The position numbers were made by a program, and so were the translations under genes. Positions 7,877 through 19,332 of a DNA stretch of 42,584 nt are shown here, in pieces. The notes under the pieces were generated by a model. The model did not search any database and was not told where the DNA came from. It worked only from the letters and a program-made list of their open reading frames with translations. The DNA is taken from the NCBI GenBank assembly GCA_025352485.1, contig JANXTJ010000261.1:1-42584 (forward strand). The letters are read 5' to 3'. Origin of the DNA: Salinibacterium sp. GTDB lineage: Bacteria > Actinomycetota > Actinomycetes > Actinomycetales > Microbacteriaceae. How positions within the stretch are numbered: position 1 is the first letter of the stretch; the number at the start of each line of letters is the position of its first letter.

Positions 7877-8203
7877 TCAGCCCTTTCCGTGGCTATTGGC
7901 AAGCTGTGCAGTGGGCACGACGAAACCGAAGCGCGTTATCGCGAACTTCTCGTGTCGGTCCGCGGGAATGTCATCGATGCCGCCGGCGGCCCACGGGTGA
8001 CAGCGGGCGATGCGGCGGGTGCCCAACCACACACCCCGCACCACGCCGTGATGCTGTATTGCCTGAAGCGTGTAATGCGAGCATGACGGGTAGTACCGGC
8101 AAACGTCGCCGTAGAGCGGTGAGATCACGACGCGATAGGCCCGCAGGATCAGCACGCACGCGTTTCGGGGTGCCAGCAATGCGAAAGTGACCGCGGTATT
8201 CAC
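7877..8203 (-). CDS. yidD: Membrane protein insertion efficiency factor YidD
   Basis: Small protein of 108 residues with the family motifs LRAYRVVISPLYGDVCRYYPSCS and HGVVRGVWLGTRRIARCHPW, including the conserved cysteines. An N-terminal amphipathic helix should attach it to the inner face of the membrane. It assists YidC, whose gene starts 8 bp downstream. The GTG start overlaps the rnpA stop by 4 nt. The C-terminal 25 residues after GGIDDIP are variable. Confidence 0.94.
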   Translation of the reverse strand: MNTAVTFALLAPRNACVLILRAYRVVISPLYGDVCRYYPSCSHYTLQAIQHHGVVRGVWLGTRRIARCHPWAAGGIDDIPADRHEKFAITRFGFVVPTAQLANSHGKG

Positions 8204-8541
8204 GGCCGCGCCATTTCCATGTTCATGCTCCCGGTGATCTCCGCGTGGAGACGGGCGAAGCTGGCGTCGCCTGAGGCGGGCAGCGCACGCACCACAACAT
8301 CCATCCCGCCCCCGGTGATGGCCAGCACATCAATGCCAACCGACCGAAGTCGACGTTTTACGCGATTGCGTGTCACGGCGTTGCCCACGGATTTCGCCAC
8401 GACAAAACCGAGGCGTGACGGCCCCAGCTGATCACGTCGAAGTACATGGAGAACCGTATTAGCCGCCACGACCCGACGGCCGCGTCGAAGAACGACGCGG
8501 AAGTCAGCGGGTCGGGTGACCCGGTTCACCCTCGGAAGCAC
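8200..8541 (-). CDS. rnpA: Ribonuclease P protein component
   Basis: Basic protein of 113 residues that assists the catalytic RNA of RNase P in removing 5' leaders from tRNA precursors. The N-terminus MLPRVNRVTRPADFR, the central FVVAKSVGNAVTRNRVKRRLR (the RNR RNA-binding signature) and a conserved C-terminal helix are visible. The start codon is GTG. It lies 20 bp downstream of rpmH and overlaps yidD by 4 nt. Confidence 0.95.
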   Translation of the reverse strand: MLPRVNRVTRPADFRVVLRRGRRVVAANTVLHVLRRDQLGPSRLGFVVAKSVGNAVTRNRVKRRLRSVGIDVLAITGGGMDVVVRALPASGDASFARLHAEITGSMNMEMARP

Positions 8542-8561
8542 CAGGGGACCGTGAAGTTGAA

Positions 8562-8699
8562 CTACGCGGACAGCTCGGTGCGGCCCTTGCGACGACGGGC
8601 ACCCAAAATGGCGCGACCCGCACGCGTACGCATGCGGAGACGGAAGCCGTGCACCTTGGAACGACGACGGTTGTTCGGCTGGAAAGTTCTCTTGCTCAT
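8562..8699 (-). CDS. rpmH: 50S ribosomal protein L34
   Basis: Forty-five residues, nearly all conserved: MSKRTFQPNNRRRSKVHGF at the N-terminus and a highly basic tail ending GRTELSA. The start at 8699 is set by family length and by GGAG 8-10 nt upstream; a longer in-frame reading back to 8765 only adds non-conserved leader sequence. It is the first gene of the minus-strand rpmH-rnpA-yidD-yidC-jag-rsmG-parA-parB unit and faces dnaA across the origin. Confidence 0.97.
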   Translation of the reverse strand: MSKRTFQPNNRRRSKVHGFRLRMRTRAGRAILGARRRKGRTELSA

Positions 8700-8972
8700 A
8701 GTGATAGCTCCAAAGCCCAGCTTTGAAGCCGGAAAGAAGTGAGTAGCCCGAAGGCCGGAAGTCAACTGATTAAAAATACGGCCTTAATCGGGTGCGGTCA
8801 AACTTTACGGCCTTCCCGGGCATTATCCACAGGGTAGCAACTGGGGTTAGTAACGACATGCTGTGGACAACTAAGGTAAAACTCAGCCGTTTCTCGGGGG
8901 TTATGCGGCCGTTAGTTGATCTGGTGGGCCGATATTAGCTGTGGATAACCGTGTAGAAGCGGCGAAGAGGAT
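8700..8972. other. Origin-proximal region upstream of dnaA, with DnaA boxes
   Basis: This 273-bp gap between rpmH and dnaA holds three perfect 9-mer DnaA boxes: TTATCCACA at 8823-8831 (+), TTGTCCACA at 8862-8870 (-), and TTATCCACA at 8940-8948 (-). An A/T-rich stretch lies near 8768-8778, and the 9-mer TACGGCCTT is repeated at 8777-8785 and 8806-8814. It must also carry the divergent rpmH and dnaA promoters, which I cannot place with confidence; DnaA binding here suggests dnaA autoregulation. Confidence 0.8.
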
Positions 8973-8981
8973 GTGGGACTA

Positions 8982-10391
8982 GTGGCGGAATTAACAGACC
9001 CGACCCGTGTCATCTGGCAGTCGGTGCTCTCGCATCTGACCTCAGACGATCGAATCACCCCACAACTGTTGGGTTTCGTCAGCCTGGTCGAGCCCAAGGG
9101 GGTGATGGCAGGCACCCTCTATCTGGAAGTCCCCAATGAGTTGACGCGCGGGATGCTCGAGCAGCGCATCCGGCTCCCGCTTCTCAACGCTATTGCGGCG
9201 CTGGGAGACGAATACCCGGTCAGCAACTTCGCCATCGTTGTGAACCCCGACATCCAACAAGACTCGCTGGAACAGATCGACCCCGGCGAGCAGTCCTATA
9301 TCGAGCCCATCCCCGCGCCGATCGTGGACTCGTCGCCCAGAAGGTCAGATTCTCGGCTCAACCCGAAATACAGCTTCGACAACTTCGTCATCGGCGGCTC
9401 CAACCGATTCGCTCACGCGGCGGCCGTTGCCGTAGCGGAAGCGCCGGCTAAGGCCTACAACCCACTTTTCGTCTACGGCGGATCGGGGCTGGGTAAAACT
9501 CACCTCCTGCACGCCATCGGTCACTACGCCGAGAGTCTTTATCCGGGAATCCGAGTCCGGTATGTGAGTTCCGAGGAATTCACGAACGACTTCATCAACT
9601 CGATTGCTAACAACAGGGCCTCGGTCTTCCAGTCGCGGTACCGCGAGATCGACATCCTGCTCATCGACGACATCCAATTTCTCCAGGGGAAAGATTCCAC
9701 TCAGGAGGCCTTCTTTCACACCTTCAATACCCTGCATGACCACAACAAGCAGGTGGTCATCACCAGCGACCTTCCGCCCAAGCATTTGACCGGGTTCGAA
9801 GACAGGATGCGCTCCCGATTTGAGTGGGGACTCATTACCGATGTGCAGGCACCAGACCTAGAGACCCGGATTGCCATCCTGCGTAAGAAAGCGCAGAGCG
9901 ACAAGCTCCAGGTGAGCAACGAAATCCTGGAGTACATGGCCTCCAAAGTCTCGTCGAATATCCGGGAACTCGAGGGCACGTTGATTCGGGTCACGGCCTT
10001 CGCCAGCCTCAATAAGACCACCGTCGACATGGCGCTCGTTCAAACGGTACTCAAAGACCTCATCACCCTCGACGAAGACAATGTCATTGCGCCGGTCGAC
10101 ATCATCAACCACACCGCCGAATACTTCAAGCTGACCGTCGAAGATCTTTACGGCTCGTCACGCTCGCAGGCCGTCGCCACAGCACGTCAAATCGCGATGT
10201 ACCTCTGCCGGGAGATGACCAACCTTTCCTTGCCGAAGATCGGGCAGCTTTTTGGCAATCGTGACCACACCACGGTGATGTACGCGAATAAAAAAATTAC
10301 CGAGTTGATGAAGGAACGGCGCTCAATTTATAACCAGGTGACCGAGCTCACCAGCCGCATCAAACAGAATCATCGCTACAACAAAGCCTGA
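8982..10391 (+). CDS. dnaA: Chromosomal replication initiator DnaA
   Basis: AAA+ initiator ATPase of about 469 residues. The N-terminal domain I (IWQSVLSHL...ITPQLLGF) is followed by a short linker rich in Pro/Ser, the Walker A loop GGSGLGKTHLLHAIG, Walker B ILLIDDIQF, and the C-terminal DNA-binding domain with the DnaA signature GNRDHTTVMYANKKI. It binds DnaA boxes on both sides of its own gene and opens the origin. Two GTG codons compete: 8973 has AGAGG only 2 nt away, 8982 has it 11 nt away; I prefer 8982, giving a start VAELTDPT, but 8973 (adding MGL) is possible. Confidence 0.96.
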   Translation: MAELTDPTRVIWQSVLSHLTSDDRITPQLLGFVSLVEPKGVMAGTLYLEVPNELTRGMLEQRIRLPLLNAIAALGDEYPVSNFAIVVNPDIQQDSLEQIDPGEQSYIEPIPAPIVDSSPRRSDSRLNPKYSFDNFVIGGSNRFAHAAAVAVAEAPAKAYNPLFVYGGSGLGKTHLLHAIGHYAESLYPGIRVRYVSSEEFTNDFINSIANNRASVFQSRYREIDILLIDDIQFLQGKDSTQEAFFHTFNTLHDHNKQVVITSDLPPKHLTGFEDRMRSRFEWGLITDVQAPDLETRIAILRKKAQSDKLQVSNEILEYMASKVSSNIRELEGTLIRVTAFASLNKTTVDMALVQTVLKDLITLDEDNVIAPVDIINHTAEYFKLTVEDLYGSSRSQAVATARQIAMYLCREMTNLSLPKIGQLFGNRDHTTVMYANKKITELMKERRSIYNQVTELTSRIKQNHRYNKA

Positions 10392-10736
10392 ACCTGCGTG
10401 GGAGAGTTTCACACGGTGTGAATAACCTGTGGATAACTTGCCAGACGCGCCGGACAAACTGTTGATACAGAATTCGCACCTGTGGAACTTGAAACAAGCT
10501 CGATCAAGTTGCGGTTTCGATCCAGCGGTTATCGAACGTCGTTTCTACAACTGACACGGTTGTAGTTCCCAACTCGCAGAACGAATCCGCGGAGTTACAC
10601 ACAGACTGCACACCGGTTATGACTATTAGTTCTTAAGAGAATGAATGGGGAGAGAAGGAACCCTCAGGGCTCACGTCGCATTCGGCTGTGCCAGTATTAA
10701 CCGGCCAGACAGCAGATTCGTGTAAGGGGTGATTCC
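10392..10736. other. oriC: Probable oriC core between dnaA and dnaN
   Basis: A 345-bp gene-free stretch. It contains a perfect DnaA box on the minus strand (TGTGGATAA on the plus strand, 10428-10436), a one-mismatch box at 10417-10425, and two-mismatch candidates at 10460-10468 and 10595-10603. Two inverted repeats stand out: AACTTGA (10486-10492) with TCAAGTT (10504-10510), and CTACAAC (10545-10551) with GTTGTAG (10559-10565). An A/T-richer stretch at about 10617-10645 is a candidate unwinding element. Gene context dnaA-dnaN supports oriC; the exact unwinding site is inferred. AAGGGG at 10724-10729 is the dnaN ribosome-binding site. Confidence 0.8.
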
Positions 10737-11882
10737 ATGAAGTTTCAGGTCAATCGTGACGTCTTCAGTGAGGCTGTTTCGTTCACGGTCAAGCTGCTTC
10801 CACAGCGCACTACCCTGCCTATCCTCAGTGGGGTGCTGATTGAGGCCACGGCCGACGGGTTGTTTCTTTCTTCCTTCGACTACGAAGTTTCTGCACGAAC
10901 CGAAATCGCAGCCCAGGTAGACGAACCCGGAAAGGTTCTCGTCTCGGGGCGGTTACTCGCCGACATTGCCAGCAGACTTCCTAACGCGCCCGTGAAGTTT
11001 TCGACAGAAGACGGCCGGATCACGGTGGCCTGCGGCTCCGGGCACTTCACCCTGCTCAGCATGCCCGTCGAGGAATACCCCACACTGCCTCAGATTTCCG
11101 CACAGTCGGGTATTCTGCAGGCCGAGGATTTCGCAAATGCAATAGCGCAGGTCGCGGTGGCCGCATCCCGTGATGATGTAACTCCCGTGATTACCGGCGT
11201 TCAACTCGAGGTCTCCCAGAACAGTCTTTCCCTGGTGGCTACGGATCGCTATCGCGTTGCCGTTCGTGAGATCGCCTGGGATTCCGCCGACTCTGGCATC
11301 GATTCGGTGACTGCGCTTGTTCCGGCCCGCACCTTGGCGGAGATCGGCAAGACGTTTGGCCACAGTGGCACCATTTCGGTCGCGATCACCAGCTCGGACG
11401 ATCGCGAACTCATTGCCTTCCAGGCCGACAAGAAGACCGTGACGTCGCTGCTCATCAAGGGGAACTTTCCTCCTGTGAAGCGTCTGTTCCCTGAGACTGT
11501 CGATAACTTCGCCGTCATCAACACCGCAGAATTGATCGAGGCAGTTCGCCGCGTCTCCCTCGTGCTGGAACGGGAGGCCGCGCTGCGCTTTACCTTCACG
11601 CTCGAGGGTGTGACCTTGGAGGCCATTGGTTCTGAGCAGGCTCAGGCTTCTGAGTCCATCGACGCCTTTTTGACCGGTAGCGACACCGTCGTTTCGCTCA
11701 AGCCTCAATTCTTGCTCGATGGCCTCAGTTCGGTGCATTCCGAGTTCGTGAGAATTTCCTTCACCAAGACGGAGAACCCGAATAAGCCCGGGCCCGTGTT
11801 GATCACCAGCCAATCTTCAAAAGATCAGCCGGGCGCCGATAACTACAAATATCTTTTGCAGCCCAACCTGCTGCTGCGCTAA
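10737..11882 (+). CDS. dnaN: DNA polymerase III sliding clamp (beta subunit)
   Basis: Protein of 381 residues made of three clamp domains; the dimer encircles DNA and tethers polymerase III and other partners. The start MKFQVNRDVFSEAVSFT, the segment LPQRTTLPILSGVLIEA and the C-terminal tail that follows the last strand are typical. A good ribosome-binding site (AAGGGG) lies 7 nt before the ATG. It begins the dnaN-gnd-recF-DUF721 cluster, with a 30-bp gap to gnd. NucS, encoded at 37374-38069, is a likely clamp client. Confidence 0.97.
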   Translation: MKFQVNRDVFSEAVSFTVKLLPQRTTLPILSGVLIEATADGLFLSSFDYEVSARTEIAAQVDEPGKVLVSGRLLADIASRLPNAPVKFSTEDGRITVACGSGHFTLLSMPVEEYPTLPQISAQSGILQAEDFANAIAQVAVAASRDDVTPVITGVQLEVSQNSLSLVATDRYRVAVREIAWDSADSGIDSVTALVPARTLAEIGKTFGHSGTISVAITSSDDRELIAFQADKKTVTSLLIKGNFPPVKRLFPETVDNFAVINTAELIEAVRRVSLVLEREAALRFTFTLEGVTLEAIGSEQAQASESIDAFLTGSDTVVSLKPQFLLDGLSSVHSEFVRISFTKTENPNKPGPVLITSQSSKDQPGADNYKYLLQPNLLLR

Positions 11883-11912
11883 GTCACCGCCACTCCTTTT
11901 GAAGGGAACGTC

Positions 11913-12797
11913 ATGCACATCGGAATTATCGGTCTGGGCAAGATGGGCAACAATATGCGCGACCGGCTGCGCAAAAACGGGGTCCAGATCTCGGGTTACG
12001 ACCCCAATCCGGCCGTAACCGACGTGGCTTCCCTCCCAGATCTCGTCGAGGCGCTTCCCACCCCGCGCGTCGTCTGGGTGATGGTGCCATCGGGAAAAAT
12101 CACCGACGACGTGATTCACAATCTTGCTGACGTGTTAAGTCCGGGCGACATCGTGATTGATGGCGGTAACTCCCGGTACACGGATGATGCGATCCATGCA
12201 GAGTTCCTCGCCAACAAAAAAATAAAATTTATCGACTGCGGTGTCTCGGGTGGAATCTGGGGCCTTGAGAACGGTTACGGTCTGATGGCCGGCGGCGACG
12301 CGGAAGATATCGCCACGGCCATGCCAATCTTCGATGCCCTACGTCCGGATGGGCCTCGCGACGAAGGGTTCGTTCACGCCGGCCCGGTTGGCGCCGGGCA
12401 CTACGTGAAAATGGTCCATAACGGCATCGAGTACGCCCTGATGCAGGCCTGGGCCGAGGGGTACGAACTTCTCGACAGTCGCAAAGACCTCGTCCACGAC
12501 GTGACCGGGGCATTTAAGGCGTGGCAGCGTGGCACCGTCGTTCGCTCTTGGCTGCTCGAGCTGCTGGTCAAAGCCCTCGAAGAGGATCCAGAGTTTGCCG
12601 ACATCGCCGGCTATGTCGACGACTCGGGGGAGGGGCGTTGGACGGTTCACGAGGCGCTGGATCGTGCGGTACCCGTTCCCACCATCAGTGCGGCGATTTT
12701 TGCTCGGTTTGTTTCACGCCAGAAGGACTCGCCGTCGATGAAAGCTGTCGCGGCGCTCCGCAATCAGTTTGGTGGCCACGCCGTTCGCAAGAACTGA
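11913..12797 (+). CDS. gnd: 6-phosphogluconate dehydrogenase, short form (decarboxylating)
   Basis: Oxidises 6-phosphogluconate to ribulose 5-phosphate and CO2 in the pentose phosphate pathway. The N-terminal Rossmann motif MHIGIIGLGKMGNNM, the substrate-loop motif GGNSRYTDD and the catalytic region CGVSGGIWGLENGYGLM and VKMVHNGIEY are visible. At 294 residues it belongs to the short class found in actinobacteria and Bacillus YqeC, not the 470-residue form. Its place between dnaN and recF is common in actinobacteria and probably reflects conserved gene order more than shared function. Confidence 0.94.
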   Translation: MHIGIIGLGKMGNNMRDRLRKNGVQISGYDPNPAVTDVASLPDLVEALPTPRVVWVMVPSGKITDDVIHNLADVLSPGDIVIDGGNSRYTDDAIHAEFLANKKIKFIDCGVSGGIWGLENGYGLMAGGDAEDIATAMPIFDALRPDGPRDEGFVHAGPVGAGHYVKMVHNGIEYALMQAWAEGYELLDSRKDLVHDVTGAFKAWQRGTVVRSWLLELLVKALEEDPEFADIAGYVDDSGEGRWTVHEALDRAVPVPTISAAIFARFVSRQKDSPSMKAVAALRNQFGGHAVRKN

Positions 12798-12809
12798 TGT
12801 TGGGTTGAT

Positions 12810-13976
12810 GTGATCGTTCGGCAGTTGAGTCTCACCGACTTCAGAAACTACGAAAACCTCGATGTCGCACTGCGCCCCGGTGCGAACCTCTTCGTCGGCA
12901 GCAATGGTCAGGGAAAGACAAATCTTGTCGAGGCGCTCGGCTTCCTGAGCACGCTGGGATCGCATCGAGTTTCCACCGATCACGCGATGATCCGTCAGGG
13001 GCAGGATGCCGCGATCGTGCGCGCACGACTTTCGCATGCCGAGCGCGAAGTGCTCGCAGAGGTACAGATAAATCGGTCTCTCGCCAATCGCGCGCAGGTG
13101 AACCGTTCGCCAATTAAGACCAGAGAATTACCACGATATTTCTCGAGTGTCTTGTTCGCGCCCGAGGATTTGGCACTGGTGCGTGCCGAGCCGTCCGGTC
13201 GCCGCCGATTTATGGACGAACTGCTGGTGGTGCGTTTCCCGCGGCTGAGCGGCGTGATCGCCGACTACGAGCGGGTGCTGCGTCAGCGCAACACCCTTCT
13301 GAAATCGGCGCGCCAGGTGGGATCTCGTGGCGACCAACTGTCGACGCTTGATATTTGGGATGAACGCCTCATCGCGTTCGGTTCCGAGATAATTCATGCG
13401 CGCAGCGCTCTCGTCGATGAGCTCGGCCCGGAGGTGAGCTCCGCGTACACCGCGATTGCCGGTGCCGACCACGGAGCTATCCTGACCAACTATTTGAGTA
13501 TTCTGGCGACCACCCCAGATGACGACGCCACTGATTCGGGAGCCACCCGGGCGGGCATCGTGACGGTCGCGGCCGCGGCTGAGGCCTTTCGCGCCGCCCT
13601 CGCGCGGCTGCGCCGCGCTGAGGTCGATCGCGGGGTCACCCTCGCAGGGCCCCACCGGGATGACCTCATCCTCGAGCTCAACGGTTTGCCCGCGCGTGGC
13701 TACGCCAGCCACGGCGAGTCTTGGTCGTTTGCGCTGGCCCTGAAACTTGCGTCTGCCGCGGTGCTGCGCCGCGAGTCATCCACGGGGGATCCCGTTTTGA
13801 TTCTCGATGATGTCTTCGCCGAGCTTGATCGGTCGCGTCGCGGTCGGCTGGCCGCTGCCGTCGGAGATTTCGAGCAGGTGCTCATCACCGCCGCGGTCTT
13901 TGAGGATGTGCCGGAAAACTTGGCGACGCATGTGGTGCACATCATGGCGGGCAGGGTGGTGGAGGATGACGCCTGA
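12810..13976 (+). CDS. recF: DNA replication and repair protein RecF
   Basis: SMC-like ATPase of 388 residues that helps load RecA at single-strand gaps. It starts at a GTG (VIVRQLSLTDFRNYENL), has Walker A VGSNGQGKTNLVEAL, the LFAPEDLALVRAEPSGRRRF segment, the ABC-type signature near SHGESWSFALALKLA, and Walker B DPVLILDDVFAELD. It lies 12 bp after gnd. The 3' end overlaps the DUF721 gene by 11 nt. Confidence 0.96.
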   Translation: MIVRQLSLTDFRNYENLDVALRPGANLFVGSNGQGKTNLVEALGFLSTLGSHRVSTDHAMIRQGQDAAIVRARLSHAEREVLAEVQINRSLANRAQVNRSPIKTRELPRYFSSVLFAPEDLALVRAEPSGRRRFMDELLVVRFPRLSGVIADYERVLRQRNTLLKSARQVGSRGDQLSTLDIWDERLIAFGSEIIHARSALVDELGPEVSSAYTAIAGADHGAILTNYLSILATTPDDDATDSGATRAGIVTVAAAAEAFRAALARLRRAEVDRGVTLAGPHRDDLILELNGLPARGYASHGESWSFALALKLASAAVLRRESSTGDPVLILDDVFAELDRSRRGRLAAAVGDFEQVLITAAVFEDVPENLATHVVHIMAGRVVEDDA

Positions 13977-14493
13977 GCCTGACGAGTCGGCGTCGGTGCC
14001 AGACGAGTCGTCGCGTGATGAGCACGTTGCCGTGTACCTCCGGTTGAGAAAGATTTTTGGAGACCCGGCGACCCGATCGACGGCGGCACGCAAGCGTGCG
14101 ACAAAGAAGGAGGGCGCGAGTGTTCCGTTCGCCGCGGGTCGAGACCCCCATGGCCTCGGTGATGTCATTTCGGGTCTCGCCGCGAAAATGGGCTGGACGT
14201 CTCCGCTGGCCCGGTCGGAACTGCTGGCGTCGTGGTCAGAGCTGGTTGGCGCAGAGACGGCCGAACACTCCACCCCTGCCGGCATCGAGGAGGGGGTGTT
14301 GACCGTGCATTGTGACTCCACGGCATGGGCGACCCAGCTGCGGCTGATGCGCACCCAAATCACGACGACGATCGCCCAGCGCTACCCGTCGGCCGGGATA
14401 GAGTCGGTGCGCTTCGAGGGCCCCAACGCCCCATCCTGGAAACGGGGCCCCAGATCAATTCCAGGCCGTGGCCCGCGCGATACTTACGGCTAG
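13966..14493 (+). CDS. DUF721 (DciA-like) protein
   Basis: Protein of 175 residues with an acidic N-terminus, a basic patch (ARKRATKKEG) and a C-terminal KH-like DUF721 region (GWTSPLARSELLASWSELVG, then LTVHCDSTAWATQL). Proteins of this family between recF and gyrB correspond to mycobacterial Rv0004, and the family includes DciA, the loader of replicative helicase in bacteria without DnaC. A helicase-loading role is therefore likely but inferred. The ATG at 13966 lies within recF, an 11-nt overlap, and GGTGGAGG just before it can act as the ribosome-binding site. Confidence 0.88.
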   Translation: MTPEPDESASVPDESSRDEHVAVYLRLRKIFGDPATRSTAARKRATKKEGASVPFAAGRDPHGLGDVISGLAAKMGWTSPLARSELLASWSELVGAETAEHSTPAGIEEGVLTVHCDSTAWATQLRLMRTQITTTIAQRYPSAGIESVRFEGPNAPSWKRGPRSIPGRGPRDTYG

Positions 14494-14542
14494 CTAGTCA
14501 AAACTGGTCACCCTCGGTTTCACAAGTCCCCAGATCGAGGAA

Positions 14543-14609
14543 TTCACTCTTTAGCCCTCGTCGATTTGGTAGAATCATCAGCGCCGTCGGGTGCCCCTTC
14601 CAGAGTGAA
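14543..14609 (+). promoter_or_regulatory. Candidate gyrB promoter with flanking inverted repeat
   Basis: In the 167-bp gap before gyrB a good -10 hexamer TAGAAT lies at 14570-14575. It is flanked by the 8-bp inverted repeat TTCACTCT (14543-14550) and AGAGTGAA (14602-14609). No good -35 is seen. The gyrB ribosome-binding site GGCAGGAG is at 14643-14650. Confidence 0.4.
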
Positions 14610-14660
14610 GGCACACGCCCCGAATGGCTAGCGTCACCAACCGGCAGGAGCCAACTTCAT

Positions 14661-16691
14661 ATGACATCCACGCCCTCGGAAGACTTCCCGGAAGTAGCCG
14701 GAGATATCGCTGCCAACGAGGGGTCGGCGCACAATCCGATCTCCAGTGGGCATGTGGCGGCCGACAGCTATGGTGCCGACCAGATCCAGATCCTCGAAGG
14801 GCTCGAGGCTGTTCGCAAGCGGCCTGGAATGTATATCGGATCCACCGGTCCGCGGGGGCTGCACCACCTGGTGTACGAGATCGTCGATAACTCGGTCGAC
14901 GAGTCTCTCGCCGGCTACTGCGACAACATCAAGATTGTTCTCGGCAAAAATGGCTCGGTACGGGTTTCTGACAACGGCCGCGGCATCCCGGTTGATCTCA
15001 ACAAGCAGGAGCAGAAGTCGACGGTTGAGGTCGTGATGACCATCCTGCACGCCGGGGGCAAGTTCGGCGGCGGCGGTTACACGGTCTCCGGTGGGCTGCA
15101 CGGCGTCGGTAGTTCGGTTGTCAACGCGCTATCGAGCGAACTCGACGTCGAGGTGCGCCGCCAAGGGTTCGTGTGGCGGATGAGTTTCGCGAACGGAGTT
15201 CCGCTCGCCCCACTCGCTCAGGGCGAATCCTCGACAGAGACCGGCACGAATATTGCCTTCTGGCCGAGCAAGGAAACGTTCGAAACCGTCGAATTCGACT
15301 ATGAGACGCTGCGGGCCCGCTTCCAGCAGATGGCCTTCCTTAATAAGGGACTGCGAATCACCCTCACCGATGAGCGCGGTGACGACGAGGTCGTCGACAG
15401 CTACATGTACGAGCAGGGGCTCGTGGATTACGTTCAGTACCTCAACAACGCGAAGAAGAACGAGCTGATCCATCCAGAGGTAATTGCGTTTGAGTCGGAA
15501 GATGCCGATCGCAAGATTTCGCTCGAGGTGGCGATGCAGTGGACCAATGGGTACACCGAGAGCGTGCACACCTACGCGAACACCATCAACACCCACGAGG
15601 GCGGAACCCACGAAGAGGGATTCCGCGCTGCCCTGACCACGCTCGTCAACAAGTACGCGCGCGAGAAGAACATCATCAAGGAGAAAGACGAGAACCTCTC
15701 CGGCGATGACGTGCGCGAGGGTCTCACGGCGGTGATTTCCGTGAAGCTTGCAGAACCGCAATTCGAGGGCCAGACCAAAACCAAGCTCGGCAACACCGAG
15801 GCGAAAGCGTTCGTGCAGCGCATTGCCGGGCAGCAGCTCGGAGACTGGTTCGATCGCAACCCGACCCAGGCGCGCGACATCATTCGCAAGGCGATCATGG
15901 CGTCGCAAGCCCGCCTTGCCGCCCGAAAGGCACGCGAGCAGACCCGGCGCAAAGGACTCCTCGAGTCCAGTGGCATGCCCGGTAAGTTGCGGGACTGCTC
16001 GAGTAAAGACCCGGCGCTCTCGGAAATCTTCATGGTCGAGGGTGACTCGGCAGGCGGCTCAGCAGTTCAGGGGCGAAACCCCGAATTTCAGGCGATCCTG
16101 CCGCTGCGCGGCAAGATCCTGAACGTGGAGAAGGCCCGTCTCGATCGGGCGCTCGGCAACAACGAGGTGCAGTCCATGATCACCGCCTTTGGTGCCGGGG
16201 TGGGTGAAGACTTCGATCCCGCCAAGGCGAGGTATCACAAGATCGTTTTGATGGCAGATGCCGATGTCGATGGCCAGCACATCACCACGCTGCTCTTGAC
16301 CCTGTTGTTCCGTTACATGCGCCCACTGATCGACCTCGGCTATGTGTACCTCGCTCAGCCCCCCCTGTACCGGCTCAAGTGGAGCAACGCTCAGAACGAG
16401 TATGTGTACAGCGACCGGGAACGTGACGCCCTGGTCGAGCTCGGACTCGCCAGCGGAAAGCGCATGCCAAAAGAGAACGGCATCCAGCGCTACAAGGGGC
16501 TCGGCGAGATGGACTACAAGGAGCTGTGGGAGACGACCATGGATCCCGCGACGCGCACCCTGCTGCAGGTCACCCTCGATGACGCTGCCGCCGCGGACGA
16601 AACGTTCTCCACCCTGATGGGTGAGGATGTCGAATCCCGCCGCAATTTCATCCAGCGCAACGCCAAGGACGTGCGCTTCCTCGACATCTAG
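14661..16691 (+). CDS. gyrB: DNA gyrase subunit B
   Basis: ATPase subunit of gyrase, 676 residues. The GHKL ATPase motifs YEIVDNSVDE and GLHGVGSSVVNALS, then the transducer, and the TOPRIM motifs EGDSAGGSA, PLRGKILNVEKA and MADADVDGQHI are in order, followed by QRYKGLGEMDYKELWETTMD. The ATG at 14661 is chosen because GGCAGGAG lies 10 nt upstream and it gives the usual length; the frame is open further upstream but that stretch overlaps the previous gene and is not conserved. gyrA follows after 25 bp. Confidence 0.97.
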   Translation: MTSTPSEDFPEVAGDIAANEGSAHNPISSGHVAADSYGADQIQILEGLEAVRKRPGMYIGSTGPRGLHHLVYEIVDNSVDESLAGYCDNIKIVLGKNGSVRVSDNGRGIPVDLNKQEQKSTVEVVMTILHAGGKFGGGGYTVSGGLHGVGSSVVNALSSELDVEVRRQGFVWRMSFANGVPLAPLAQGESSTETGTNIAFWPSKETFETVEFDYETLRARFQQMAFLNKGLRITLTDERGDDEVVDSYMYEQGLVDYVQYLNNAKKNELIHPEVIAFESEDADRKISLEVAMQWTNGYTESVHTYANTINTHEGGTHEEGFRAALTTLVNKYAREKNIIKEKDENLSGDDVREGLTAVISVKLAEPQFEGQTKTKLGNTEAKAFVQRIAGQQLGDWFDRNPTQARDIIRKAIMASQARLAARKAREQTRRKGLLESSGMPGKLRDCSSKDPALSEIFMVEGDSAGGSAVQGRNPEFQAILPLRGKILNVEKARLDRALGNNEVQSMITAFGAGVGEDFDPAKARYHKIVLMADADVDGQHITTLLLTLLFRYMRPLIDLGYVYLAQPPLYRLKWSNAQNEYVYSDRERDALVELGLASGKRMPKENGIQRYKGLGEMDYKELWETTMDPATRTLLQVTLDDAAAADETFSTLMGEDVESRRNFIQRNAKDVRFLDI

Positions 16692-16716
16692 TCGACGCGC
16701 AGATAGGTATTTAGAC

Positions 16717-19324
<2,608 letters not shown>

Positions 19325-19332
<8 letters not shown>

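Noticed and set aside
13807..13965. Long upstream extension of the DUF721 gene
   Set aside because: It runs out of frame inside recF; the ATG at 13966 with GGTGGAGG in front is sufficient.
14325..14660. Upstream in-frame extension of gyrB
   Set aside because: It overlaps the DUF721 gene, is not conserved GyrB sequence, and a good ribosome-binding site precedes the ATG at 14661.
16621..16716. Upstream in-frame extension of gyrA
   Set aside because: The stretch lies inside the end of gyrB; the ATG at 16717 gives a normal GyrA.
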